The position numbers and the translations under genes were made by a program. Source: Bradyrhizobium liaoningense (GTDB lineage Bacteria; Pseudomonadota; Alphaproteobacteria; Rhizobiales; Xanthobacteraceae). From it: a stretch of DNA of 64,000 bases. Below the pieces are notes generated by a model. It did no database searches, had not been told where the DNA came from, and saw nothing but the letters and a program-made list of their open reading frames with translations. Positions 43,771-51,786 of this stretch are shown piece by piece. The stretch lies in the NCBI RefSeq assembly GCF_018130785.1, contig NZ_JAFCJT010000009.1, positions 62,001 through 126,000 on the forward strand, written 5' to 3'. Numbering within the stretch: the first letter of the stretch is position 1; the number at the start of each line of letters is the position of its first letter.

Positions 43771-45183
43771 CTAGGCTCCGATACCGACGACCTTCTCTCT
43801 CGAGGCCGAGGGTTCCGTCCCGGTCGCCGCGCCCGAGACTTCCTCAAGTGCGCGACCTTTGGTCTCGAAGCCAAAGATCATGAAGACCACGGCCTGGAAG
43901 AGAAGAATGCCCGCGAGCGTCACCAGCACGCCGACGAGCCCTTTCCACGCGAAGATCGCAATGACGACGAACTGGACCAACGCCGTCGTCACGCGCCCGG
44001 CGGTCGCGCAGATGGCCGTGCCACGGAGCCTGTAGCGGGTCGGGAAGAGCTCCGGAACGTGCATGGCGAAGCCGGTAGCCAACATCACATAGATCGCTGT
44101 GACGAGAAGGAAGCCAACCACGACGAGCGGAGCGCCGTCCGGCATGAACGGATACGCCAGACCGAAGACCGCCGCCGCGATCGACGATCCGATGATCGAC
44201 GGTCTACGACCTATCGCATCGGCCAGCGCCAGGCCGATCAGCGATCCAATCGGGCCGCCCAGAGACATGAAAGTCGTGTAGCCGAGCGACGACACAACGC
44301 TATGGCCACCCTTCACCATGAATGTGGGCAACCAGCCAATGAAGCCGTAGAGACTGAAGCCGACGACGATGTGCAGGAGACTGCCGAGCAAGGTCCGACC
44401 GAGGTAAGGAGGTGCGAACAAGCGCCAGACGGATCCCCCCTCGTCTTCCACACGCTGCGCAGTCGAAACCGGCGCCAGCGGCCCCTTCTTGGCAGCTTCC
44501 GCTTCGATGCGAGCGAGGATCGCCTCGGCTTCGTCGCTGCGGCCGTTAGCGGCCAACCACCGAGGTGACTCGGGCATCGACTTTCGGAGGAACCAGACGA
44601 TCATCGCCAGCACGCCGACGAGGCCGAACATATAGCGCCATCCGAGGCTCGGAATGACCCACAAGCCGACCATCGACGAGACGAAAAGTGAAAAGTTGGT
44701 GATGACGGCCAGAATACCGATCCATCGGCCGCGTGACGACGCAGGGACGAATTCGGTCAGCGTTGCGTAACCGACGACAATTTCGGCGCCAAGTCCGATC
44801 CCGATGACGAAGCGCGCGGCGATCAGCGCCTGCATGGACGGAGCAAGCGCCGCCGCCAGCGAGGCAAGGCCGAAGATGGCCAGATTGATCTGATAAGAGA
44901 AACGGCGACCGTAGCGATCGCCGAGAATGCCCGAGAACCAGGCACCCAGAGTCATGCCGATGAAGGTCGCGGTGACAAACGCCGCGTTGAGTTCGAGTGT
45001 CGACCAACCCTCCTTCAGCACAGCTCCAAGAACGCCTCCGGCGAGGTAGATGTCGAAGGCGTCGAGAAACATGCCGGCGCCGATCAGCGCCAGGATCCGC
45101 CAATGAAAGCCGCAAATCGGCAGCCGGTCGAGGCGAGCGCCTGCGTTGACCGATGCCACCTGTACGTCCGAAATCACCTGCAT
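43771..45183 (-). CDS. MFS transporter (sugar/aromatic-acid porter type)
   Basis: A 470-aa major facilitator with 12 predicted helices and a central cytoplasmic loop (AEAILARIEAEAAKKG). Family markers are DAFDIYLAGGVLGAVL in helix 1, GDRYGRR after helix 2, RFVIGIGLGAEI in helix 4, E.VPASSRGRW, and PESPRWL before the central loop. This pattern fits the sugar porter and aromatic acid:H+ symporter groups. In the operon it would import the halogenated or hydroxy acid. Transcribed together with the dehalogenase; 212 nt lie between the two genes. Confidence 0.92.
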   Translation of the reverse strand: MQVISDVQVASVNAGARLDRLPICGFHWRILALIGAGMFLDAFDIYLAGGVLGAVLKEGWSTLELNAAFVTATFIGMTLGAWFSGILGDRYGRRFSYQINLAIFGLASLAAALAPSMQALIAARFVIGIGLGAEIVVGYATLTEFVPASSRGRWIGILAVITNFSLFVSSMVGLWVIPSLGWRYMFGLVGVLAMIVWFLRKSMPESPRWLAANGRSDEAEAILARIEAEAAKKGPLAPVSTAQRVEDEGGSVWRLFAPPYLGRTLLGSLLHIVVGFSLYGFIGWLPTFMVKGGHSVVSSLGYTTFMSLGGPIGSLIGLALADAIGRRPSIIGSSIAAAVFGLAYPFMPDGAPLVVVGFLLVTAIYVMLATGFAMHVPELFPTRYRLRGTAICATAGRVTTALVQFVVIAIFAWKGLVGVLVTLAGILLFQAVVFMIFGFETKGRALEEVSGAATGTEPSASREKVVGIGA

Positions 45184-45293
45184 TCATCCCTCCCAAGGGT
45201 CGACAGAGATCGACCGAAATTGTTTGGGAGCAGGATGGCGATCGGGATGGCGGCGTCTAATCGGAATCCACTATTCCACTATTTGGCAGACCA

Positions 45294-45319
45294 ATAATCC
45301 TGCGTTTACCGCAAATTAT
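45294..45319. promoter_or_regulatory. Dyad upstream of the MFS gene (possible LysR operator)
   Basis: ATAAT (45294-45298) and ATTAT (45315-45319) form a short dyad about 110 nt upstream of the transporter start, next to a TTGG/CCAA dyad at 45283-45294. A LysR-type regulator is encoded just upstream, so an operator here is plausible. A similar short dyad (TCATT-N12-AATGA, 46273-46294) lies directly upstream of the regulator start. The support is weak. Confidence 0.25.
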
Positions 45320-45348
45320 CGAAAGGTGGTCGGTGGAGCGGCTCCGTC

Positions 45349-46263
45349 TCAGTCGCTGTCGGGAAGGCTTCGCGTGGCATCGACGAAGATCGAACGCAAC
45401 CAGTTCAGGTCCTGACCGGCATCGTGCCTTCGGTGCCAATACATGGACCATTCGAAGGGATCGGACGCGAACGGCAGGTCTCTGATCGCAAGATCTTCCG
45501 AGACCATCGCGAAGGCCAGGCGCCGGGGCATGACCGACAACAGATCGGAATCCCGCAGCACGTGCGGGACCAGCAGCCAATGCGGAACGTTGACCGCGAC
45601 CCGCCGTGTCAGCCCTTGCCGGGCGAGCACGTCATCGACGAAGCGGAGATCTGTCGGCGACATTGAGACCTTGAGATGCGCCGCCTGCAGAAACGTCTCC
45701 ATCGTAAGTGGGCGCTGCGCCAGAGGGTGACCTTCGCGCATCACGCACACCATCCGATCCTTCATCAGGACGACCGACTTGATCGAATTCGAATGCGCGA
45801 GACCCATCGAGATCGCAAGGTCGATTTCGTCCTTCTCCAGGGCCTCTACTGTTTGCGTCGGCGAATAGTGCACGACATCGAGCTGCGCGAAGGGTGCCGT
45901 CGTCTCCAACGTTTTGCCGACGGCGGGAAGAAGAAGACGGCTGAGAAGATCGGACAACCTCACGGAAAAGCTACGTGTCGTGGTGGTTGGATCGAAAGCG
46001 GATTCGCTATCCAGAAGGCGCTCCACCTGCCGCAAAAGCCGCTTCACCGGCTCCGCCAGCTCGATCGCACGCGGCGTGGCCTGCATGCCGTTGGCCGTCC
46101 GGACCAGAAGCTCGTCCTTGAAGATGTGACGCAGCCTGGAGAGCGCATTGCTCATTGCGGGTTGACTGAGGCCAATCCTGTCGGCAGCACGGGTGACGTG
46201 AAGGTCCGTGAGAAGAGCGTTCAGAGCGACCAGAAGATTGAGATCGACAGATCTTAGGTTCAT
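45349..46263 (-). CDS. LysR-family transcriptional regulator (NodD-like subgroup)
   Basis: A 304-aa LTTR. The winged HTH is at residues about 4-65 (VDLNLLVALNALLTDLHVTRAADRIGLSQPAMSNALSRLRHIFKDELLVRT), the form seen in the NodD/LinR/PcpR subgroup. The effector-binding domain follows (FSVRLSDLLSRLLLPAV, then VEALEKDEIDLAISMG, then FVDDVLARQGLTRRVAVNVPHW). It is the first gene of the minus-strand operon and reads in the same direction as the genes it probably controls, rather than divergently. Inducer unknown; a 2-halo or hydroxy acid is likely from context. Confidence 0.92.
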   Translation of the reverse strand: MNLRSVDLNLLVALNALLTDLHVTRAADRIGLSQPAMSNALSRLRHIFKDELLVRTANGMQATPRAIELAEPVKRLLRQVERLLDSESAFDPTTTTRSFSVRLSDLLSRLLLPAVGKTLETTAPFAQLDVVHYSPTQTVEALEKDEIDLAISMGLAHSNSIKSVVLMKDRMVCVMREGHPLAQRPLTMETFLQAAHLKVSMSPTDLRFVDDVLARQGLTRRVAVNVPHWLLVPHVLRDSDLLSVMPRRLAFAMVSEDLAIRDLPFASDPFEWSMYWHRRHDAGQDLNWLRSIFVDATRSLPDSD

Positions 46264-46803
46264 GACGCGCCATCATTGATATCACGAATAATGAAGCCTT
46301 GAAAATCCACAATACAAATCCCGATCAGTCGGCGTCAATGTCCGCACTCGATGAGATCTAATGCGCACGTTTCAGGACAATCGGCGGCCGTAAGCGCAAT
46401 GCCAATGGCGGGCGGCCTCAAATGAACGCCTCGGCTCTAGCAGCTCCAGCCCTTCTGCACGCTGTGGTTCGATGAGATACTCCGCCAGCCAAAACGTGCT
46501 GGAGCGCCGAGCTCGTTCGAGTTAAGTCGAGACCACCAGCTCTCTTTGCATGTGAGTGAGACCCACAACGCCAAAGCTACGCTAAACCGCGCATAACCAG
46601 CCGAATGCCCTACTCCCACGCAATCGTTTACGGCGACATCTCCGCGTTGATTTACAAGCACAAATTCACAAAGCTGACGGTTAACTCCCGACGGTATATC
46701 CGCCCGAAGTCTTTGGTCTTGAATTCACAGAAACATTTTTCGGGTTAGGACTATTGGCCACTTCAGCAACTATCGGAGTCAATCGATGAAGTGGCGTGTT
46801 GGC
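46264..46803. other. Intergenic stretch between catabolic operon and defence-type island
   Basis: This 540-nt stretch has no supportable gene. Only the dyad TCATT-N12-AATGA (46273-46294) next to the LysR start stands out. A minus-strand frame at 46437-46661 has no ribosome site and no recognisable product. The AT content rises on the right side, marking the border to the accessory island. Confidence 0.4.
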
Positions 46804-47631
46804 TCACTTGAAAAAGTAAGCCACACCTTCAGCCACCGAAGCGAACAACCAGCATACTATCGCGAGAAGCACTATTGCGAACAGCGGTGCGGCTCGCATA
46901 GTTCGATTAACAATCTCAACAGCTAAACGAGTGGAACCGCGCGGTTCGGGGCGGGGTATGTATCCCGAACGCCACCCCATCTGTCGAGCAGCAAAGCACA
47001 CCTCTTCGGGTGAAAGATAGCCTAGCGACGTGTAGTTCCGAATTTGATCGCCAGAACGGTAGCGTCGAAATTCAGCAATCAACTTCTCTGAAAATCGCGA
47101 GGGTGCCCCCACCTCAACGTAATCCGCTCCCACTACATAGATGTCGCGATAACCTAACCACATCGCTGTCAGATCAACGGCGGGCTCCTCTGACCGAAGT
47201 GGATGCCGAAGACCCTCCAGGACGATATGCGCCATTTCATGGGCGATAGCCTGAATAACGCTCTCGTATCCACTGCAATCCAAGAACGATTTTCGGATGA
47301 AGATAGTGGCAGTAGTCTTCTCGAACTCCCGGCTATTCAACGGAGGCATAGGGACAGGAAGCGACACCCACGCAGGGGCATCCTTCTTCGGCAAACTGGG
47401 ATCGTCCCCTCTGTTTACAAGGCCAACTCTTAGCCTCAGCTTCAATTTCATGCTGTCGCGCACAAACTTCACAACGCCTGTATAGTCCTGCGCTTCATAG
47501 AGCTGGCGCAATAACGGCGATTGGATTTGTGTTGTCACCTGAGACATCGATGCGCGGAGCACTTCTAGATGCGACCGGATCATCTTATCGCGAAAGGGCT
47601 TGACCTCGGCTGCCGTCACTTGCTGCTCCAA
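46804..47631 (-). CDS. Membrane-anchored HExxH protein (putative metallopeptidase)
   Basis: A 275-aa protein. Residues about 128-136 have AIAHEMAHIVL, a zinc-peptidase HExxH motif, followed after about 20 residues by SEEPAVDLTAMWLGYRDIYVVGADY, where E or D could be the third ligand. A long helical N-terminal part precedes it, and the C-terminus ends in a transmembrane helix (APLFAIVLLAIVCWLFASVAEGV). The TTG at 47631 is used as start, but an ATG at 47583 is equally possible; neither has a good ribosome site. Resembles membrane-tethered proteases of stress or defence contexts; substrate unknown. Confidence 0.72.
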   Translation of the reverse strand: MEQQVTAAEVKPFRDKMIRSHLEVLRASMSQVTTQIQSPLLRQLYEAQDYTGVVKFVRDSMKLKLRLRVGLVNRGDDPSLPKKDAPAWVSLPVPMPPLNSREFEKTTATIFIRKSFLDCSGYESVIQAIAHEMAHIVLEGLRHPLRSEEPAVDLTAMWLGYRDIYVVGADYVEVGAPSRFSEKLIAEFRRYRSGDQIRNYTSLGYLSPEEVCFAARQMGWRSGYIPRPEPRGSTRLAVEIVNRTMRAAPLFAIVLLAIVCWLFASVAEGVAYFFK

Positions 47632-47855
47632 ACACTGCAGTCAGAAGCAGGGCGAGCAATACGAAAAGCGACTTTCGTCCGCTCAGGTGTCTTCGTTTGC
47701 TTGTTCTTTTTACGTGCCGATGGTTGCATTTGCGCAAAATCTGATGATTGCCGTGCTGGCGAAAAATTCTGGAAGAGTTTGCGATGAACAGGAAACATCC
47801 TGGGTTCGCAGTACGCCGAAACTACGTAGACCGGCTGAGGCCGAAGAGGATCGGG

Positions 47856-48371
47856 TTAGGCAATCTCTGGCGCTTCAATCAATACGGGACCGTGGGGAAT
47901 GAACTCGGTCAGATACCGCTTTGGCTTTTCGGATCCCCGGAGGCTGGAAATCCTGATCGGAGACTCAAGCAAGCGCAGGCTGTCGACTTCCCAAAAGAGG
48001 ATCCAATTCCCTTTGTTATCGAGGGGATACTTCAAAGTACTGTCCGGGCGGTACATCATTCCGTCTTTGTGCGCTCCATTTCTTGCGACTGATGAACCAA
48101 GATATCGAGCCGCCCAGGTGACGCTGGGTGGATTGATAGGGCGCACTGGATCGGACGCGTAGATCAAAACATCGCATCTTTCCTCGGAGAGTATGGAATC
48201 GAGGCTGTTGAATAGCTCCCAATTTCTACTGCCGAACGCAACCTTGCCTGCTCGTTGCAGTGTTCTTGTGCCCGAAAGCAAATGTTCTTCCGGAACTGAG
48301 GCTAGAAGGGCTACCGGCATTGATATGTACCTCGGCTGGTTATTCCCGGAGAAGCGAGCATGCTCTTCCAA
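47856..48371 (-). CDS. 171-aa protein of unknown function downstream of the nuclease-like gene
   Basis: The frame begins at TTG 48371, right after an in-frame stop and 25 nt below the preceding gene's end. ATG 48320 with GAGG about 9 nt upstream is an alternative start giving 154 aa. Visible segments include ALLASVPEEHLLSGTRTL, CDVLIYASDPVRPINPPSVTWAARYLGS, DGMMYRPDSTLKYP and GNWILFWEVDSLRLLESPIRISSLRG. The alternating pattern suggests a mixed alpha/beta single domain. No family is recognised. Its place suggests a partner or immunity-like protein of the upstream nuclease-like product. Confidence 0.6.
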   Translation of the reverse strand: MEEHARFSGNNQPRYISMPVALLASVPEEHLLSGTRTLQRAGKVAFGSRNWELFNSLDSILSEERCDVLIYASDPVRPINPPSVTWAARYLGSSVARNGAHKDGMMYRPDSTLKYPLDNKGNWILFWEVDSLRLLESPIRISSLRGSEKPKRYLTEFIPHGPVLIEAPEIA

Positions 48372-48395
48372 TTCGTTCGATCTCGCGGCGCACGA

Positions 48396-49427
48396 TCACA
48401 CAATAGCGCCATCCTCCGCTGGCCTCACTCGGGAGAGAACGAAATCATCACCCGCCTTCTCCGGAAAGGATGCAATCCGGAAGACCTCGAAGCGGACCGG
48501 CCGATCCTCCCAGCGCCGCGATGCTGCCAGGTTCAACCTGGCGATGATCCCGGGGTGCCGAAGCAGAGGATGAATCGATGGCGCAAGCAATACGGCGCTG
48601 ATGTCCAGGCAATTAGCGAGCTGGTCCCGCGTGATCGCTGTGTTTCGCTCGCGAGATCCGCCTTCAAATTCGAACCGGCCATTTAGCGCATCGCGCATCA
48701 CGCTGGAGTAGAATATCAGTTCCGACAGGGCCCCGACCTTGTTGTTTCCCCGCTTTTTCAGTTCGACAAGGACAAGCGTGCGTCCCCTGATTCCCATAAG
48801 GTCGATTGCACTCTTTCCGCCCGAGAAAACACGGCTGTCCCTGGAGACGCTTTCATGAAACAGCCCGACGGGCCATTGCCGCATCACCCTGTCGAGGCCC
48901 AGCTCGGCCCGGAAGGCCGGCGAGATCTCCAGCGCCATTTCGAGGTCGCGCTCCGAGTGGCTTGCTGGATTTGCTATTATCGCCTCGAAGCGCGTCGCCA
49001 GCTCACTGTCAATCAAGTCAGAACGATCGCCTGGTTCATTCAGGAACAGTCGTCCCTTGCTGCTCACGACCCTGGAGCGGGTTGCGACAGAGCTGTCGAT
49101 TGAGATCTCTTCAGGAAACAGTTCGGCGAACCTCGCAAGGCGATACAGAAGCCGTTCAAAATGCAGCAGCCCCTCCCGATCGCCCGGCTCTTCGTCCAGC
49201 CGTATGGCGACCCTCTTCACTCCGCAGTGACAAAGCAGTGCAAGAGACCAGGCTTCGAACGCTGCGGCGTCCCCCTGCATGTTTTCATAGAGGCCCTTGG
49301 TCCTGATGGTAAGCGTGACCAGATCCTGGCTTCCCTCGACACCTATCTCGTCCTCGTTCGGAAACCTGCAATTCGAAAAGTCGTCGCTGCGCCGAAGCAG
49401 ATTTTCCCAGTCGCGATTGCAGAGCAT
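48396..49427 (-). CDS. PD-(D/E)XK nuclease-like protein (343 aa)
   Basis: The ATG at 49427 is preceded by a GGGGGAGGG stretch on the minus strand. The N-terminal half is helical with conserved-looking charged segments; residues about 210-245 read SAIDLMGIRGRTLVLVELKKRGNNKVGALSELIFYSSVMRDAL. The D...ELKK pair (a strand ending in E-L-K) is the PD-(D/E)XK nuclease signature, and the YSS helix behind it fits the fold. Thus a DNA endonuclease domain C-terminal to an unknown domain is likely. It forms a minus-strand pair with the 171-aa protein. Confidence 0.7.
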   Translation of the reverse strand: MLCNRDWENLLRRSDDFSNCRFPNEDEIGVEGSQDLVTLTIRTKGLYENMQGDAAAFEAWSLALLCHCGVKRVAIRLDEEPGDREGLLHFERLLYRLARFAELFPEEISIDSSVATRSRVVSSKGRLFLNEPGDRSDLIDSELATRFEAIIANPASHSERDLEMALEISPAFRAELGLDRVMRQWPVGLFHESVSRDSRVFSGGKSAIDLMGIRGRTLVLVELKKRGNNKVGALSELIFYSSVMRDALNGRFEFEGGSRERNTAITRDQLANCLDISAVLLAPSIHPLLRHPGIIARLNLAASRRWEDRPVRFEVFRIASFPEKAGDDFVLSRVRPAEDGAIV

Positions 49428-49475
49428 GAAATTAAGCCCTCCCCCTGATTCCGGAATGAACTTGTTTTGCGGATT

Positions 49476-50729
49476 CTAGACATCGATCCATTCGCCGTCG
49501 TCGACCAGCATCACGTTGTTGAATAGCTCCGGAAACCGGAGACGTTCAAAGGTGTGAACCGGGATTAGGCGCCTGGGCGAAACGGCCATCGCAAGGCGTT
49601 TGAGGTCGCCCGGGCTGGCATGCCCCGAAGTGTGGACGACTTCAAAGGGAATATCGCGACGTTCGCAGTCGGCCCGAAGTGCTGCTCCTGGACTACCGTC
49701 CCTGAGATACCCATCCCACTGGGACCAGAACAGCCTGGCTCCGGCAAGCACGTTTACGACGTCGGGATCGCTCATCATCCAGCCGCGAAACAGCATGACC
49801 GAACGGGCACCATGCCCCGCCAGCTGTCCTGGCCAGATCCTGAATGCCCGATAGCTGTCCACTAGAGGAGCGATCCCCTTTTGCTTCAATTGCTGGCGCT
49901 GCCGTTGCGGGATGAAGACCGCGAGGTTAGGCCAGCCAGCGACGGGCTTCGGAATGCTGTCGGTCCCCGTCGCCTTTAAAACCTCCGCCGCGTAAGCGTC
50001 GACTATCAGTGTTCGTCCGGTTCGCTTCGCTGCCCTGTAGACAGTCACCACCCTGTCTATGTTCTGCGCCGAGCAGGCGACCAATGCGATTCCCGGCGTC
50101 TCTCTGAACCTTTCGACAAATACCTCCTCGAGAGCCTCCTCGGTCGGAAACGCCTCATCCTGAGCCAGGCGCCCGAGGCTCGAGCCTTCCATCAGCATGA
50201 CATCAACGTCACGTGGCGGAGTCTCGATGAGAGCCTCAAACAGCCTGGCCTTCCGGCCATGTGCCCTCAGATCGCCGGAATAAAACAGCCGTTTGCCGTC
50301 TGCCTCGATCTCCATGGCATACGCGTCGAACCCGGAATGGTCCACAAGGCGCGGCAGGATGGCGAAGGGGCCTATCTGCATGCGCTTTCCATGCTCAAGA
50401 TGCTGTGCCGCGTTCAGGGCGACTCCGTCAGGAATGAAATCGGCCGCGGCCCGCATGATGCTCTCGGTCGCCCTGCCCATCACAAGCGGAATCCGCGGGC
50501 TCGCCCTGGGCACGAGTCCCCAGTGATCCCTGTGTCCGTGAGACAGGACGATTGCGAGAAGGCCCGAACTGCCATCCGCAAGCCCGTCGACGCCCGGAAG
50601 AGGTGCCGAGGCAGGATCCGTAGCGTCCAGTGGCAGGCCCAGGTCGAGCAGGATTCTGGAAGCTGCGCTTTCCAGTTCGATGCACGTGCCGCCGATCTCC
50701 CGCGTCCCCCGATGAATTCTTATTCGCAC
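49476..50729 (-). CDS. MBL-fold metallo-hydrolase (RNase J/beta-CASP-like)
   Basis: A 417-aa metallo-beta-lactamase fold hydrolase. The zinc motif SHGHRDHWG has ligands His64, His66, Asp68 and His69; LVDHSGFDAYA and LFYSGDLRAHGRKA supply the next ligands (His, Asp), and the C-terminal VVHTSGHASPGDLKRL gives the last His. The order with a middle segment (VACSAQNIDRVVTVYRAAKRTGRTLIVDAYAAEVL) resembles beta-CASP nucleases such as RNase J and DNA repair nucleases. It is divergent from a PPP-type phosphatase, with a perfect inverted repeat between the two starts. Confidence 0.88.
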   Translation of the reverse strand: MRIRIHRGTREIGGTCIELESAASRILLDLGLPLDATDPASAPLPGVDGLADGSSGLLAIVLSHGHRDHWGLVPRASPRIPLVMGRATESIMRAAADFIPDGVALNAAQHLEHGKRMQIGPFAILPRLVDHSGFDAYAMEIEADGKRLFYSGDLRAHGRKARLFEALIETPPRDVDVMLMEGSSLGRLAQDEAFPTEEALEEVFVERFRETPGIALVACSAQNIDRVVTVYRAAKRTGRTLIVDAYAAEVLKATGTDSIPKPVAGWPNLAVFIPQRQRQQLKQKGIAPLVDSYRAFRIWPGQLAGHGARSVMLFRGWMMSDPDVVNVLAGARLFWSQWDGYLRDGSPGAALRADCERRDIPFEVVHTSGHASPGDLKRLAMAVSPRRLIPVHTFERLRFPELFNNVMLVDDGEWIDV

Positions 50730-50747
50730 TATATTCCCTTAAATAAC

Positions 50748-50776
50748 GACGAGCCGCAGGCTCGGCACGGCTCGTC
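50748..50776. promoter_or_regulatory. Perfect 9-bp inverted repeat between divergent genes (operator candidate)
   Basis: GACGAGCCG (50748-50756) pairs with CGGCTCGTC (50768-50776) with an 11-nt spacer, 19 nt upstream of the minus-strand hydrolase start and about 180 nt before the plus-strand phosphatase start. The position between two divergent promoters and the perfect symmetry suggest a dimeric regulator site; the WYL protein encoded nearby is one candidate. A transcript-level hairpin is the alternative. Confidence 0.4.
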
Positions 50777-50953
50777 AGCCTTCGCCGCCCCGGCCTTCAC
50801 GCCCCAACCGGAGCAGCAGCGCGGCGCTCAGCTCCATAGATTCAAACAAGGCCCGAAGAAATTTACACTTTATGGAACATTTCGAAAAAATTTCCTTCTG
50901 GCTACAGGGGTGGCGCCCGTGTCATCTCTCCCAATGAATTCCGGGCCGGAACA

Positions 50954-51661
50954 ATGGACGATCTGATCACATTTGCAATCGGTGATATCCATGGCTGCTT
51001 TGACAAACTGGCGAAGCTTGTGGCCGCGTGCGCTTCGGCAGGCGCCGGAAGGCGCACCCGGTTTGTCTTCATTGGCGATTACGTCGACCGGGGGCCGGAC
51101 AGCAGCAGGGTGCTGGAGTTTCTGATCGACAGACAGCTGCGCGAGGAGGACAGCTTTGTCTGCCTACGGGGAAATCATGATGACCTTCTGATACGGGCCG
51201 CCTGCGAAGACCGCACTGACTCTGACCTGATAAACTGGTGGGCAAATGGCGGGGAGCAAACGCTGGAGAGCTATGGCATCAATGATCCCTGTGAACTCCC
51301 CGCCAACCATCTCGCCTGGCTAAGGTCGCTGCCGCTGACGTTCATCGATCAGCACCGCATTTTCGTGCACGCAGGAATCCGGCCGGGCATCCCGATCCAG
51401 GACCAGACCAAAGAAGACCTGCTGTGGATACGGGAGCCGTTCCTGAGTTCTGAGGTGGACCACGATGCGTTTGTCGTTCACGGGCACACCCCGACGCAAT
51501 CGAGATTGCCCGAGCTCGGTCCAAATCGTCTTAATCTCGATACGGGAGCCTGCTTCGGCGGCACGTTGACGGCCGCAGTATTTACTGGCGCAGAGCGCCC
51601 GCCGGCGTTGTTCATCAACAGCGACGGGCATTCCTGGCGACCCCGGGGCAAGCGGAAATAG
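50954..51661 (+). CDS. PPP-type metallophosphatase (Ser/Thr phosphatase/ApaH-like)
   Basis: A 235-aa calcineurin-like phosphoesterase. The full metal-site signature is present: GDIHG (10-14), GDYVDRG (41-47), LRGNHD (71-76), then WANGGEQTLESYG, FVHAGIRPGIP and VVHGHTPT with the final His ligands. This set is typical of bacterial PPP phosphatases such as PrpA/PrpB and diadenosine tetraphosphatase relatives. It could act on phosphoproteins, nucleotides or RNA ends. It is the first plus-strand gene of the island's right part and divergent to the MBL hydrolase. Confidence 0.9.
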   Translation: MDDLITFAIGDIHGCFDKLAKLVAACASAGAGRRTRFVFIGDYVDRGPDSSRVLEFLIDRQLREEDSFVCLRGNHDDLLIRAACEDRTDSDLINWWANGGEQTLESYGINDPCELPANHLAWLRSLPLTFIDQHRIFVHAGIRPGIPIQDQTKEDLLWIREPFLSSEVDHDAFVVHGHTPTQSRLPELGPNRLNLDTGACFGGTLTAAVFTGAERPPALFINSDGHSWRPRGKRK

Positions 51662-51786
51662 CCGATTGCGTCATAGCCCAACGCTAACGGCACCGGGCGC
51701 CCGGACTACCGGGAAGCCCGTCGCTCGGCGTGCGTCCAAATCTGACGTGTTCGTCTCCTAATCCAAGGCTCCAGATGGAGCTCACA

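Noticed and set aside
46437..46661. Minus-strand 74-codon frame in the intergenic stretch
   Set aside because: No ribosome site, no recognisable family and poor codon style; may be an old relic but cannot be supported.
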